NCBI GenBank assembly: GCA_028829895.1
Contig: CM054182.1
Location: forward strand, 5,561,001 to 5,625,000
Origin: Sinotaia quadrata
Taxonomy: Eukaryota > Mollusca > Gastropoda > Architaenioglossa > Viviparidae
Length of the DNA stretch: 64,000 nucleotides
Direction of reading: 5' to 3'
Positions within the stretch are counted from its first letter, which is position 1. Each line of letters opens with the position of its first letter. The translations under genes were made by a program, and so were the position numbers. The notes under the pieces are model-generated. The model did not search any database. It was not told the DNA's origin and was given only the letters and a program-made list of their open reading frames with translations. Below are positions 11,355 to 24,129 of the stretch, in pieces.

Positions 11355-11564
11355 CAAATAATGTACAATGTTCCTTCAGTTAAAGAAAGACTATTTGCCC
11401 ATGCCTCAGTGAGATCGATTACAAATGATGTTCCCAATACTTTGCCAGTGCCCAAATATTTCAAACTTTTGCAAATTGCTTTCTGCCAGAACTTGACAAA
11501 CTAAACTGAACGCGATTCGTTGTGATGTACGTTGCATGCGAAAGTGTTGTTTTGCTCGTAAGAG

Positions 11565-12010
11565 ACATTTTGTCGTCAGGGACTTGTAATTGCTTGTTAA
11601 AGATGTTATGTCAGTAGGGACTTGTAATTGCTATGTCAGTAGGGACTTGTAATTGCTTGTTAAAGACATTATGTCAGTAGGGACTTGTAATTACTCATAA
11701 AAGATGTTATGTCAGTAGGGACTTGTAATCGCTTGTTAAAGACATTATGTCAGTAGGGACTTGTAATTGCTTGTTAAAGACATTTGCTAGTAAGAGACGT
11801 TCAGTCAGCAAGGGATGTGTAGTCTGCTTATTATAATATTAAAGACGTTAGGTCAACAGGTAATTATAATTTGCTACTAAAAGACGTTAGATGAACAGGA
11901 ATTTGTAATATACTAGTAAGAGGCATTCAGTAATCAAGGATATGTAGAGTGCTTGTAAAAAGTCTTTAAGTGAGCTGGGAATTGTAATTTGCTAGTAAGA
12001 GACATTTCAG
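11565..12010. repeat. 38-bp minisatellite, diverging to the right
   Basis: Unit of about 38 bp with GTCAGTAGGGACTTGTAATT and GCTTGTTAAAGACATTAT. Clean to about 11790, then increasingly degenerate. Confidence 0.9.
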
Positions 12011-12360
12011 TCAACAGGATCATGAATCCGCTTATCGTGCTGCCTATGACTGGTTTAATAAATTATTACTTTGAATTTACTGGACTTTATTAGCACATTT
12101 CTGTTGCATGCAGTACGTTAGCTTAAAATGAACAAAACTTATTACTTCACGTGTCTTATAAGTCCATTGTGTGTTTGCTCTCTATAGGGTGGATGTCTGT
12201 ATAACGAGTCCACTGTATTATACGAGAGCCTGTTTCGTTCTGCGTGTAGTTTCTCAAAACCAGAATGGCTAGTCACTTCAACACTTTACTGTTATTGTTA
12301 TAAAACAAATGTTATTGTTTCACATGGACTACATTTTGACGCCCAATGGAATGATTGGAC
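12011..12360. other. Intergenic, no gene seen
   Basis: AT-rich unique sequence between two arrays. Confidence 0.35.
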
Positions 12361-12364
12361 ATGA

Positions 12365-12832
12365 GGCTATAATGATTCACGTGGCATGCAACAGGAAGAC
12401 TGGCTAATGAGGCCACATGATTTCGTGTCATGGAGCAGGAAGACTGGCTAATGAGGCCACATGATTTCGTGTCATGGAGCAGGAAGACTGGCTAATGAGG
12501 CCACATGATTTTCGCGTGACATAGAACAGGAAGGCTGGCTAATGAGGCCACATGATATCGTGTGTCATGGAACAGGAAGACTGGCTAATGAGGCCACATG
12601 ATTTCGTGTCATGGAGCAGGAAGACTGGCTAATGGGCCACGTGATTTCGCGTGACATAGAACAGGAAGACTGGCTAATGAGGCCACATGATTTCGCGTGA
12701 CATAGAACAGGAAGACTGGCTAATGAGGTCACATGATATCGTGTTTCATGGAACAGGAAGACTGGCTAATGAGGCCACATGATATCGTGTGTCATGGAAT
12801 AGGAAGACTGGCTAATGAGGCCATTTCTCGCT
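12365..12832. repeat. 44-bp minisatellite
   Basis: CAGGAAGACTGGCTAATGAG repeats about ten times with a 44-bp period (12436 to 12480 exact) and small indels in the CATGATTTCGTGTCATGGAG half. Confidence 0.93.
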
Positions 12833-14739
12833 TCAGGTGGCCTATAACAGAAGATTTGATGAGGCCATACGATTACGCTTTTCTTGTGGCACGATACCTG
12901 TAACAGAAGACTAGAGATAAATTTAAAAAGTGAAGGATAAAAAAACTACGTGAAAAACTTTGAAGTGGGAGGGAAAACATGACATTTCTCACACTAGAAT
13001 AGGGGAGTCGGGACAGTTTGTCCATTCTACTGTAAGTTTCACTGTTCACCGCTGAATATATTTTACCGCCTACAGACACGCTCGACAATCATCATGGTCA
13101 CTCTTAGGTGCTCTTTGTATGTGGCTGCAATAATATCTGGACTATTTGTTCAGTTGATTACACTTTTCACTGTTTAATGTTGTATGGACTTTGCCCTTGC
13201 TGGAATGAGTGTGCTGGATGTAGTTCGATTTCTTGTAATGTTTCATTGTAACAAACAGTATAGTGTTTGTTTTACTCTTATGTGACACTATGCACATTTC
13301 TTATTTTTACAGATGTCACTGTCATGAGCGGTTCATTTGCATTGGAACAATGGGCGATGCAATCGTCTCATTGGCTATGTTTATATAAATAGGAAATAAT
13401 CTTGCACTTAATAAATTAATTAATAAAGTTAATAATTATTAACCAAATGAGATTGTGATATATATTTCTTTGCTGTGTGTTAATAATTTGGGGGAAGGGG
13501 AAACACTTTGAATGAAACCGTTACTACAACAAATACATTACAAACACGTGTTTCGGTTATCACTGAGCAAGTGTGTTAATTTCCATTCGACAGCTTATAT
13601 TTTCGCCTGGAACTTTTCAGAATTTCGGCTGCCAATTATTATATAGTGTTATAATTTGAGTGTAATCTTCTAAAACGTATGTTTATGCACAGAATCACAC
13701 GCAATCGTATGCACCGACGCTTGAATACATCGAATAAAGTGCGTATTTTCTACAGTCGAAAGAAAACAAAATACACAAGCATTTATGTTAAATCTATGCA
13801 CTGTGATTTTTAAAAAAATGTTTTAAACTTGATTGTAAGCCACGATTTTGTAGAGTAGACCAACGCAAACTACAATGGTGGTGCAATATGTCACGTAGAT
13901 CATATTACTATCATAATGTCACGCTTTCGTTTTTGTGAATGTTTTATTACATTAATTTCATCAATTTTACACCTCAAAAAGTTTCTTTTTTCTCAATTTT
14001 TTAATCCGTTAGTCATTTGAAGGAAACCTTGCAGAATGTACACAGCCAAACAAATATAGTATTATGGCCTTTCGTGTAATAATTGTAAAAGTGGCTTTAT
14101 TTGTATTGTTAGGGATCTTTATATGTGTATTTCGTAGTTTATGTTTGTTTCAGACTGTTTTGTTTTGTTCTTATAGAGTTGTTTTTTATTTTATTTTATT
14201 TTTTTATTTTTTATTTACCTACATTGTACAGCATTAAAATCAGTTGAATATTCAGTTTAATAAATAGTTAAAATAAATTTTACTTTTATTTTTCTTGATT
14301 ATATTTTGGGTATTTCTTTCTTTCATCTGTGTGTCGATTTAGTTTGAATTTCTCTTTTTGTTGTTGTTGAATAAGTGTTCCTGATAGCAAAGATTAAGTG
14401 TCATTACATTAGTGCGGGCAATGTAGATTTTCTCCAAAGAAGCCTAATTATAGTACAGGGTTGTTGTAGTTTTGCTTTGAAAAGATTTATGATGTGAAAT
14501 ATGTCAGCAAAAGTACTAATGAATGCCTTCTCAATGCTTCAATATTAAGTACTATTGAATTTTTTCTCAGTGTTCAATATTAAGCGTGCTGAAATTTGTG
14601 TCTATGCTTCAGTCTTCAGTAAAGTACTACTGAAACTTTTATTTACATACAATCTTTTCAGATCAAGATTACTCAAATATATTTTTTATTTAGACATTGG
14701 TAAGAGAGTTTCTTACAATCGACTTTTACATTTACTACT
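12833..14739. other. Intergenic, no gene seen
   Basis: About 1.9 kb of AT-rich sequence with T-rich runs near 14185-14215. A 71-codon minus-strand frame at 12873-13088 shows no domain. No RNA gene or element ends recognised. Confidence 0.35.
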
Positions 14740-15035
14740 TGGTACAACAACATTCCTTATACGACAGTACACTACTACTCGGTACAACATTTCTTACACA
14801 CGACAGTACACTACTACTGGGTACAACATTTCTTACACACGACAGTACATATGTGCTTACACACGACAGTACACTTACTGCTGGGTACAACATTTCTTAC
14901 ACACAACAGTACACTACTACTCGGTACAACATTTCTTACACACAACAGTACACTACTACTCGGTACAACATTTCTTACACACGACAGTACACTACTACTC
15001 GGTACAACATTTCTTACACAACGACAGTACACTTA
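14740..15035. repeat. 39-bp minisatellite (13-codon unit)
   Basis: Unit with CGACAGTACACTACTACTCG and GTACAACATTTCTTACACA, about seven copies. Because 39 is divisible by three, several frames stay open on both strands; these are repeat artefacts. Confidence 0.95.
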
Positions 15036-15535
15036 CTGTGGCAACACTAAGTTGGTCTTTGTGAAGTGTGGCCTAGTGGTTTCCACTCAGTAATAATATT
15101 TCTGTTTCAGAATAACATTTCCTATGACATCAGTCCAAGTTCTTCCTGAAACGTCATAAAAACACGAATCAATGCATATATTTGCTCTTTACAATGAAAT
15201 ATTTCAATGTGAATAACTTCTTTTGAATTACAGCCTGCCTTTAACAGCTTTGAAATTCCCAGCTAAATACAGTCTAGCGTGGTGTTGATTTCTGAAATGC
15301 ACCTACCAAATCTTTATTTTCCTCCCATAACACAGCTTTGCATTTGCCTCTTACTACAGTCCAGCGGTTATTGTTGAAAATTGCATCAATAATATAACAG
15401 CTAACTGAATTGGATATGGATTTTAAAAAAATAAAATAACACAGTTGTGCATCCACCTTTTAATGCAGTCTTTCATATTTTTGTGAAATGGATAAATAAT
15501 TATATTGATGATAATTGATGAATTATTCTATTTTT

Positions 15536-15573
15536 GCACGTGCACACACACGCACACACACACACACACACAA
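15536..15573. repeat. CA dinucleotide microsatellite
   Basis: Imperfect (CA)n of about 37 bp. Confidence 0.9.
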
Positions 15574-16254
15574 TCACTTATAGATAAGACTGAACAAGAG
15601 TTGTGAAATGATGTGTAATATTAAAAAACAAAGCAGCTTTGCTGGATGGGTGAGATCTTTTAACACGGTTCGATTGTTACTATATTTCCCCACTAATGTT
15701 GCGTGTTACAATGCATTGAAAATGTTTAATGATGTTGAAATTGTAGTTGAACTTCGAATTAATTATATTTCTGTTAATTCAATTGTGTTTGTTGTGATTA
15801 TTTGCATTTTAAACATTTTTTGTGTAGTGTCGCGTGATAAAATACTATATCGTTTTTAATATTTGTAAAGTTTGTATGTTTAAGAAATTTTCTATTAAAT
15901 AAATAATTCAAATAATTTTAATAATATTCAGCTTGGTAAATAATTTCGTAGTGAACATGTTAACACACTGGCGAACAAAGTCTTAAGAGTTATGTTTGTG
16001 TGCATGTGTTTGTTTTCATTTCTCACATAAGCATTAATTCTGTCAACTAGTGCTGCAGTTAAATGTAATTTAATTGTATATATGTAAATGTGATGCCATC
16101 CATTATCAAACGTCTGTATTGTTGCCAGTGTGTCACAATAATTATTGTTCAATATTTTATTTGTAGTTATATTTTACTTAAAGATTCAAAATTATTTATT
16201 TACTTTAAATATATTTAAATAGTTAATTTATGTAAATTTAATTAAACATACGAA
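15574..16254. other. Intergenic, no gene seen
   Basis: Strongly AT-rich. The 83-codon frame at 15608-15859 is hydrophobic by composition only and has no supporting feature. Confidence 0.3.
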
Positions 16255-16865
16255 CTAAGCATAACAAAATTACAAAAAACTCTTAATTAAGAACAATAAA
16301 ATTAGAAATTGATCAAACGGGAAATTAAGCTTTATAAAAATAGGAGTTAACTAAAATAAAACTAGAAATTAGCGTAATAAAACTAGACGTAAAACTAGAA
16401 CTTAACTCAATAAAACAAGAAATTAGCCGAATTAAAACTAGAGATTAACGCAATAAAACAAGAAATTAGCTGCATTAAAACTAGAGATTAACCACAATAA
16501 AACTAGAGATTAACACAATAAAACTAGAAATTAAACACGATAAAAATAGAGATTAACAAAATAAAACTAGAGATTAACAACGATAAATATATAAATTAAC
16601 ACAATAAAACTATAAATTAAACAATAAAACCAGAGATTGATACAATAAAACTAGAGATTAATACCAAAAAAAACCCTAGAAATTAACCGCAATAAAAATA
16701 TAGATTAACACAATAAAATTAGAAATTAACAACATAAAACTTGAGATTAACACAAAACTAGAAATTAAACAATAAAACTACAAATTAATACAATGACTCT
16801 AGAAATGAACACAGTAAAACTATAGATTAACACAATAATACAAGAAAATTAACCACAGTAAATCT
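16255..16865. repeat. Degenerate ~22-bp AT-rich minisatellite
   Basis: AATAAAACTAGAGATTAACA-like units recur about 25 times with 18-25 bp spacing. Unit boundaries drift. Confidence 0.9.
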
Positions 16866-17494
16866 AGAAACTCCACTTCAGTTTTATGGACCTGCAATAA
16901 TTTGCTCTTACGTTTTAAAGGACCAATTGTCTAAACAGTCAGGTGTATTTTTCAAATACTGGCCGTCGTTAATCTTCCTTCTTCATGTAACTTTAATTCT
17001 GACGACACGAGTGAGAACGATAAATATTATTAATCTTACTTGTTAAGAGAGTCTGAGAGTGCCACTGAATCCAGATCTAAGCCTTAGCTTGACGTCATCA
17101 AGTAACCTCAAAAGTGTTCGGCTCAAAGTGCACTTCTAAAAATAACAAAATGGCGCTGGACTCGGGCAATTTTTCAATTGTGCATTGTGCTACGTAAATA
17201 TGGATGTTATAAAAATCAGCAGCGCAATGAGTAATACTAAAAGTATTTTTTCTTCTTGTTTCTCGGTCTTTGTCTTGTATTATACCTGCTTTTTGTGTTT
17301 TTATTGCTTCATGTCCTTCAATCTAAGCTTCGTGACTTACCTCTCCGAAGCATTCGTCCGTGAAATGAACCCCTGCCCGGTCTGCTCACTTACTCACAAC
17401 TGTTTCATGTGGGATTACCAGGCACAGGATCAGCAGTCATGCAGTAAATCTGGCAGCACGAGTTCTTAGAATAATGCTTTGACCCGTGATTGAA
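16866..17494. other. Mixed-composition unique segment
   Basis: Contains AAAATGGCGCTGG at about 17147-17159, similar to YY1/Kozak-type promoter motifs. A 94-codon frame from 17185 ends in a Cys/Ser-rich tail. Neither is enough to call a gene. Confidence 0.25.

Positions 17495-17541
<47 letters not shown>
17495..17541. repeat. TTTC tetranucleotide microsatellite
   Basis: Near-perfect (CTTT)n, about eleven units, in a longer pyrimidine-rich region to about 17860. Confidence 0.95.
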
Positions 17542-18275
17542 AAAAGTACAGATTTATTTCTGAACTTTTTCTTTTATTCGTAATTAAGACAATTATCAAA
17601 TTATTTTTCGTTCTTTCTTTCTCAATTTTTCTTTTCTTCTTTTTCCCGACCTTTTCTTTCTGGTATTTTAAATTGCTCGTTCTCTTAATTAAAAATAAAT
17701 AAAGATTTGTTTCTTTACTTTTACTTTCCTTATATATTTTTTTCTTTCATCGGGAACTGAAACCTCTCTACCACTGTTTAAATTTGTATATCGTTTAATT
17801 TTCTATTCCTTCCTCCTTTTCTTTTTGTTTTTTCCTCCCGGTGTTTGTTGTTTCGCTTTAACAAAAAATAATTTTATTGTTTTAAAAGTCTCGACACGTT
17901 GAACTCGTTACGTTGTTGTTACATTTACACTTTTAAAAAAATTGCTTTATTTGTATTTGTTACTTTTGTATTTCGTAACTGGTTAAATTATCTTGTGGTA
18001 GATAAAATGTTTTCCCACTTGAAAGCAAAGTGCCTGAGTACACTGAAACAGTTTGCTTTACGTGAGGAGGAGATAAACGAACATAAAATGCATTCTGTCC
18101 GAAGGTCTGAATCATCCACGGTGGACGATGTCACAATCGAACAACTCCAACTTCTCTCAAACAAAACTTTCTGAGCAACTCTTAATGAAATAGTCGGACG
18201 AATATTTATAATTTACGAGACTTCGCGAGATATTGTGTTGACGACCACGTTCCCCAGATAGAGGTAGCAATGGCA
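17542..18275. other. T-rich spacer, no gene seen
   Basis: Pyrimidine-rich, then mixed sequence. A 91-codon frame (17899-18174) was considered and not supported. Confidence 0.3.
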
Positions 18276-18951
18276 AGAATGTGAATGAATTCAGTTACAA
18301 CAATCTTTCACTTGGTTAAAGTAAACAAGAATGTGAATGAATTCAGTTACAACAATCTTTCACTTGGTTAAAGTAAACAAGAATGTGAATGAATTCAGTT
18401 ACAACAATCTTTCACTTGGTTAAAGTAAACAAGAATGTGAATGAATTCAGTTACAACAATCTTTCACTTGGTTAAAGTAAACAAGAATGTGAATGAATTC
18501 AGTTACAACAATCTTTCACTTGGTTAAAGTAAACAAGAATGTGAATGAATTCAGTTACAACCATCTTTCACTTGGTTAAAGTAAACAAGAATGTGAATGA
18601 ATTCAGTTACAACAATCTTTCACTTGGTTAAAGTAAACAAGAATGTGAATGAATTCAGTTACAACCATCTTTCACTTGGTTAAAGTAAACAAGAATGTGA
18701 ATGAATTCAGTTACAACAATCTTTCACTTGGTTAAAGTAAACAAGAATGTGAATGAATTCAGTTACAACCATCTTTCACTTGGTTAAAGTAAACAAGAAT
18801 GTGAATGAATTCAGTTACAACAATCTTTCACTTGGTTAAAGTAAACAAGAATGTGAATGAATTCAGTTACAACCATCTTTCACTTGGTTAAAGTAAACAA
18901 GAATGTGAATGAATTCAGTTACAACCATCTTTCACTTGGTTAAAGTAAACA
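18276..18951. repeat. 52-bp minisatellite, exactly 13 copies
   Basis: Thirteen nearly identical 52-bp units (676 bp) with AAGAATGTGAATGAATTCAG and CTTTCACTTGGTTAAAGTAA. The main variation seen is A or C in ACAAC(A/C)ATC, in the order AAAAACACACACC. Confidence 0.97.
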
Positions 18952-19283
18952 AGCCGGCCGTCTTCTCGCGCGCGGTTCAGATCTTTTACCCCCACCAACC
19001 CAACAGTAACAGCCTAAGGGGACAATACAAGCAGCAAAAAAAAAAATTAAAAAAAAAAAATTAATTAAATAAAATATAAATAAAGTTTCGCTAGAGAAGT
19101 TCCGTTAGAAATTTTTGCTTAGAAAATTTATTTGAAAATTTGCTGGACTGTTTTGTGGTAGAAATGATTCTCGATGTAAAAGGATTTCTTAACTTTGGAC
19201 AGTTGTAGCAAGATTATTTCCAATCAATGATTAGTTAGTGAACTTTCTCTATGTTGTTAGCTGTTCCAACATCAATCGTTCCA
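18952..19283. other. Spacer after the 52-bp array
   Basis: Starts with a short GC-rich patch (CCGGCCG, GCGCGCGG) then A-rich sequence. No gene seen. Confidence 0.35.
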
Positions 19284-19497
19284 CAGGGGTGCACAAACCT
19301 TTTAGGCAAGAGGGCCAAATTTCCAATTGATAGTGCATGGAGGGCTGCAAGTCAGAAAAAAACAACACAAATAATGAAATACTGTGTTCTACATTCGTAA
19401 TAATGGTAACATCCAAAGTCCTCCGGGGGGGGGGGGGCCGCACAGAGCCCTGTCAAGGGCCACATGCCGTCTTCGGGCCGCGGTTTGTGCACCCCTG
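19284..19497. mobile_element. hAT-type MITE with perfect 15-bp terminal inverted repeats
   Basis: CAGGGGTGCACAAAC at the left end and its exact reverse complement GTTTGTGCACCCCTG at the right end bound 214 bp that includes a 12-G tract. Ends of CAG...CTG type suit hAT elements. The flanking 8-mers do not match, so no target-site duplication is visible. Confidence 0.78.
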
Positions 19498-19680
19498 CAC
19501 TATACGACTGATTTGAGAATTACCTGGAAGTCGTAAGTCTAAGGCTTTATTCCTACCTGAAAAATATGCTCAGGACGATAGAGGTCAGCTTAAATCGTGG
19601 GATGTGATTGAAGAACTGAAAATGTTTGCTAATTTTTATTATTTTATTGTTGTTTGGTTTTGTTCGTTATTTTTACCATC
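19498..19680. other. Short spacer
   Basis: Unique AT-rich sequence between the MITE and the next array. Confidence 0.3.
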
Positions 19681-20115
19681 TAAAGCAATATTGTTCTCGT
19701 AATCAGATAGGACTAATTATATACATGAAGCAATATTGTTCTCGTAATCAGATAGGACTAATTATATATATTAGTTCGATCATCAATCAACCCATCTCTG
19801 AATGTGACGCAATATTGGTCTCGTAATCAATCAACCCAATTATGGATGTGACGCAATATTGGTCTCATAATCAATCAGCATAATTATAAATGTGATGCAA
19901 TACTGGTCTCATAATCAATCAGCATAATTATAAATGTGATGCAATACTGGTCTCATAATCAATCAGCATAATTATAAATGTGATGCAATACTGGTCTCAT
20001 AATCAATCAGCATAATTATAAATGTGATGCAATACTGGTCTCATAATCAATCAGCATAATTATAAATGTGACGCAATACTGGTCTCATAATCAACCCAAT
20101 TATGGATGTGGCGCA
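19681..20115. repeat. 44-bp minisatellite
   Basis: TGATGCAATACTGGTCTCAT followed by AATCAATCAGCATAATTATA repeats with a 44-bp period. The left part carries a related variant with TTGTTCTCGTAATCAGATAG. Confidence 0.93.
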
Positions 20116-20639
20116 ATATTCCTATAATAAGCATTCAGACCAAAAAGTTGGACCTTTTATGAGTGTGAAACACTATTAGTGTAATAATCAATAGGACAAA
20201 TTATTGCAAGATTATATCACAATGCCAATTACTGATGTGCAATATTAAGATGATAATCAGTTAGTGTATTTATTAGTGAGAAACAATATATTACTTTAAT
20301 GATCAAGCTTGTTTGTGGTTATGCAACAATATCTATGATCACAACATCTATATGTGTGTCAGAGCAATATGACTTGCAATACAAATGAAACCGGGTCAAG
20401 GACAGCAGCGTGAGCATGCAAAACATTCTGGAGTATAAATGGCCGTGAAATCGATAATCATACATGAATTTTAAATAACTATGCTCTCACCAATTTTCAG
20501 AGAGTGTAAATGGCCGTGAAATCGATAATAGTATAGGAATTTTAAACAACTATGTCCTCACCAATCTGAATGATTGTGAAACCTATAAACCTGAAGACAG
20601 TTGAAATACTATGCTATGGGCAAATTATCAGCAGATTTG
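20116..20639. repeat. Highly diverged repeat-like segment
   Basis: Faint periodicity, with GTGTAAATGGCCGTGAAATC near 20434 and again near 20506. No gene. Confidence 0.5.
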
Positions 20640-21140
20640 ATTAGGTGTGCACTCCACATATTTTCAGTGAGTTTAAATTAACTGAGCCGTCAACTCATCA
20701 GTGAGTTTCAATTAATAACTGTGCCGTCGACACATTTTCAGTGAGTTCAAATTGCTCTTCAATCGGTACTTCTTTGTGGCATTAAATAGCTGTGCTGTGA
20801 AGAACATTTTCAGTGAGTTCAAATTGCTCTTCAATCGGTACTTCTTTGTGGCGTTAAATAGCTGTGCTGTGAAGAACGTTTTCAATGAGTTTAAATAATT
20901 AATCGTTCAATCAACATGTATTGAACGAGTTCAATACGAATACTGTAAGCGATTTTTCGATGAGTTTAAATAGCTATACAGTACGTACATTTACAGTGAG
21001 TTTAAATAGCTATACAGTACGTACATTTACAGTGAGTTTAAATAGCTATACAGTACGTACATTTACAGTGAGTTCAGAGTTTTAAATAGCTATACAGTAC
21101 GTACATTTACAGTGAGTTCAGAGTTTTAAATAGCAATGCA
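20640..21140. repeat. 36-bp minisatellite with older variants
   Basis: Clean at 20980-21130 with TTTAAATAGCTATACAGTAC and GTACATTTACAGTGAG. The left half has longer, diverged units around CAGTGAGTTCAAATTGCTCT. Confidence 0.9.
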
Positions 21141-21404
21141 AATCGATAATTTATTTTAGTATATCTAATAGATGTCACTTCTTTAGTGTTTTAAAGAAAA
21201 ACAGTCAGTTGATGAGAGATAAAACGCAACATGACGTGTGAACATTATTTTTTATTAATCCATTTCGATCTGAACCTCACAGAGAAACCGCGGTTTGGTT
21301 TAAAATCTTTGACGCCTTGTACTACTGTCATTCATTCCTCCATTGAAGTCATCTGCACAAACTATCTCCACAAAAAGATTTCCTTTTCTTTCTAAGTTTC
21401 ACTG
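21141..21404. other. Unique spacer
   Basis: No gene or repeat recognised. Confidence 0.3.
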
Positions 21405-21540
21405 TCCTAGAAAAATACAACTGTCCTAGAAAAATACCACAATTGTCCTAGAAAAATACCAAACTGTCCTAGAAAAATACCACAACTGTCCTAGAAAAAT
21501 ATCACAACTATCCTAGAAAAATACCAAACTGTCCTAGATG
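21405..21540. repeat. ~21-bp minisatellite
   Basis: CTGTCCTAGAAAAATACCA repeats about seven times with 20-23 bp spacing. Confidence 0.93.
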
Positions 21541-21971
21541 TTTCATAGTATTCTCAGTACATACAATTCTCTCAAAGTTTTGTTTAAATTAAAACCGGCA
21601 GTTGGTTTTCTTCACTTTCAAACTGTTGTTTGTATAAAGGTCTACAGATAGGCTTTCATGTCCACTATTTTGTACAAGGATTGTGTACATACTTTGTCTG
21701 TCAAACGTGTTTGACGTGTTACATATTAGACTGTCTCCAGAGAATTAGTTGATGTCAAGCATGGTTCTTATTTAATTAAGAGATTCAAGCCCGTTATGGT
21801 AGGTGACAATCATTACAGCTAGCTCTATGTAAACGTCTTTGGACTAATGGATAAAGAATATATCAGCTCAAAGAAAAAGTAAACTATTAAAATAAGACGA
21901 TACCTGTTTTACAGAAATTTCTTACACAGAAGCGATATTCTTTTACTGAGAGTTTCTATATGCATCTGCGT
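21541..21971. other. Unique spacer
   Basis: AT-rich sequence, nothing recognisable. Confidence 0.3.
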
Positions 21972-22138
21972 TTCTACACCAGAGTTTGGTCAATGTGTCT
22001 TTCTACACCAGAGTTTGGTCAATGTGTCTTTCTACACCAGAGTTTGGTCAATGTGTCTTTCTACACCAGAGTTTGGTCAATGTGTCTTTCTACACCAGAG
22101 TTTGGTCAATGTGTCTTTCTACACCAGAGTTTGGTCAT
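21972..22138. repeat. 29-bp minisatellite, six copies
   Basis: GTGTCTTTCTACACCAGAGT plus TTGGTCAAT, almost perfect. It opens short frames in all three + phases, which are not genes. Confidence 0.96.
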
Positions 22139-22204
22139 CGTGCCTCGACTCCTTTGGGCCCAGCTTACCAAAACTACCGGCTAATAAAGACTGTTTCAGG
22201 AAAT

Positions 22205-23215
22205 AGTAAGTTGAGACTTGAATGTAAGAGAGAATGGAATTAAAGATGAATAAACGGGAAACTTAGCATTTGTTCCCTGATTATATTTTACAGGGAATAA
22301 GCAGCCTTTCCTTGTTTTACCGGAATCTCCTGGTTTACTGATTATAAACTGCTATGACACAGAGTGTAAAGGTAAGGAATACACTACATTCCATTGATGT
22401 ATGGTGGCAAAGTATGCTGACTACACCAAGCAATTTCTGGTACAAGGAGGTTAATGGAAATTGCTACAATTGTTGTTCTCTGAGGGCGCTAACACAGTGG
22501 AGCACCAGATGGCCTCAAGAGAATAGCAGCCAGTCAGTGTTCTACAACATGAGAAGGGAAACACAAAGAATTGTCTGTAATAATGAGAACAATGAACTTG
22601 TGGCTTTGTTATGAAAAGCACGCAAAAAGACTATTGCAGCTTCACCTAGACAAGGTTATGTACAAACCATTATCGCTTATCTCAAATAACTTCATTTCTG
22701 TTCTCTGATAAGAACTATCCTGTGACTTGTATTCACACTAATCTATTGAATTGTGTTTTAGGATATTAGAATATATAGGTATTAAAATTATTTGAATTTT
22801 GTTTTGTTTAGATATTGATGTCAAGTAATCTTTTATTCATTGTATTTGTCATGTATATTTCATTGTTGATTTAGTAAATTTATTATTAAATTATTGACCT
22901 TCTTACACATATTGATAACCTTATGCTGGAGGAAAAAAATTGGGTGGATGGAGGGCGCACTAAATATAGATTAAAAGACGGATTTAACTTCTCCTTTAGT
23001 AAGAATTTTCCACCTAGGGACATACATATTGTATAACGGTAAGTGTTTGGAATTTGGAAGAGAGAAAACATTTACAGCGCCCACATATCCGCCAAGTGAG
23101 AGAGACGAGTGGTGTCTGTTGGAGAATTATTAATAACATAAATTAAGATTCTCATCACTTGTATTAATTATGGATGATTAATAATAACCATTAACTAGGT
23201 GGCGTTAGCGTCACA
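22205..23215. repeat. Dispersed repeat family, copy 1
   Basis: Shares blocks with copies at 26031-26690 and 41007-41860: GTAAGAGAGAA near the left, TTATTGACCTTCTTACACAT (about 22892; 41797 in copy 3), and GCCAAGTGAGAGA with AAATTAAGATTCTCA near the right end. The end AACCATTAACTAGGTGG recurs at 36297. No transposase or reverse transcriptase motif seen. Confidence 0.7.
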
Positions 23216-23449
23216 CATATGCACAGCACAGTTGACTCGGATTCTCGCCTTCTGCAGTGCAAAATTAATTCATATTTACAGTCTCTTCACCTTACATTTA
23301 ACTGAACTGGGTATTACAAATACCTCCATAAAATTTGAAACTGGTTCAGATTTACTACATATTCTATGCAAAGTAAATTTTATTGTCCTACACTACTTGT
23401 TTCGTGTACCTACAGTGGAGAACTGGTTCTGATTCGCCGCTCAATCTAC
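23216..23449. other. Unique spacer
   Basis: AT-rich; a 77-codon + frame here has no domain features. The right part grades into the next array. Confidence 0.3.
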
Positions 23450-23950
23450 ACAGTGTAAATATTATTGTCCTACACTACTCGTAAGTTCATGCAGTTATAC
23501 TGTAAACCGACTCTGATTTACAGTCATTCCTTGTAAATTATAATGTAAAACTGGCTCAGATTAGCTTCCCATTCTACACATTGTAAAAACTTCATTGACA
23601 TTCACTAGTCATTTCTTGCATATTAGTGTAAATCTGGCTCAGACTGACTTCTCATTTTACACATTGTAAATTTCACTGACATTCACTAGTCATTTCTTGC
23701 ATATTAGTGTAAATCTGGCTCAGACTGACTTCTCATTTTACACATTGTAAATTTCATTGACATTCACTAGTAACATTCATTGCATATTAAACGTTCAAAT
23801 GTACCCCACATTTCACAGCACAATGTACACATACTACTGAGGTGACCCATGTAACACTCCTTGCATATTAAACGTTCAAATGTACCCCACATTTCACAGC
23901 ACAATGTACACATACTACTGAGGTGACCCATGTTTATTTGCTTGCAACTC
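23450..23950. repeat. ~81-bp repeats of two related types
   Basis: AAATCTGGCTCAGACTGACT repeats at 23635-23740. Then TGCATATTAAACGTTCAAAT starts at 23781 and 23862 (period 81), each with CCCCACATTTCACAGCACAA. The short frame across them results from the 27-codon unit. Confidence 0.9.
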
Positions 23951-24129
23951 GTTCTGCACAATGTAAATTTTGTGCAGTCTTAATATTCATTCCACGACGG
24001 TTATATTTTTAATTTAAATTCACTACTAACTCCGCCCCCCCCCCCCCCCTACGAGCAACATGGATTCTGCTATAGTTCTTTGTGCGTAGTGTAAAAAATT
24101 TTAAGTCTAGCTGAGTCCATGTGTAAAGC
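23951..24129. other. Spacer with poly-C tract
   Basis: Contains a run of about 17 C near 24034-24050. Confidence 0.5.

Noticed and set aside
14555..15093. Overlapping long frames on both strands
   Set aside because: They arise from the 39-bp array; several phases are open at once, typical of a repeat artefact.
17185..17469. 94-codon + frame with a Cys-containing C terminus
   Set aside because: No homology recognised, hydrophobic AT-driven N-terminal half, no splice or promoter support beyond one ATGGCG motif.
18276..18951. CRISPR-like regular array
   Set aside because: There are no unique spacers between repeats; the whole 52-bp unit is repeated, and the genome is clearly eukaryotic.
22354..22614. 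86-codon + frame with several Cys and Trp
   Set aside because: It lies inside dispersed-repeat copy 1 and is not preserved in the other copies by eye.
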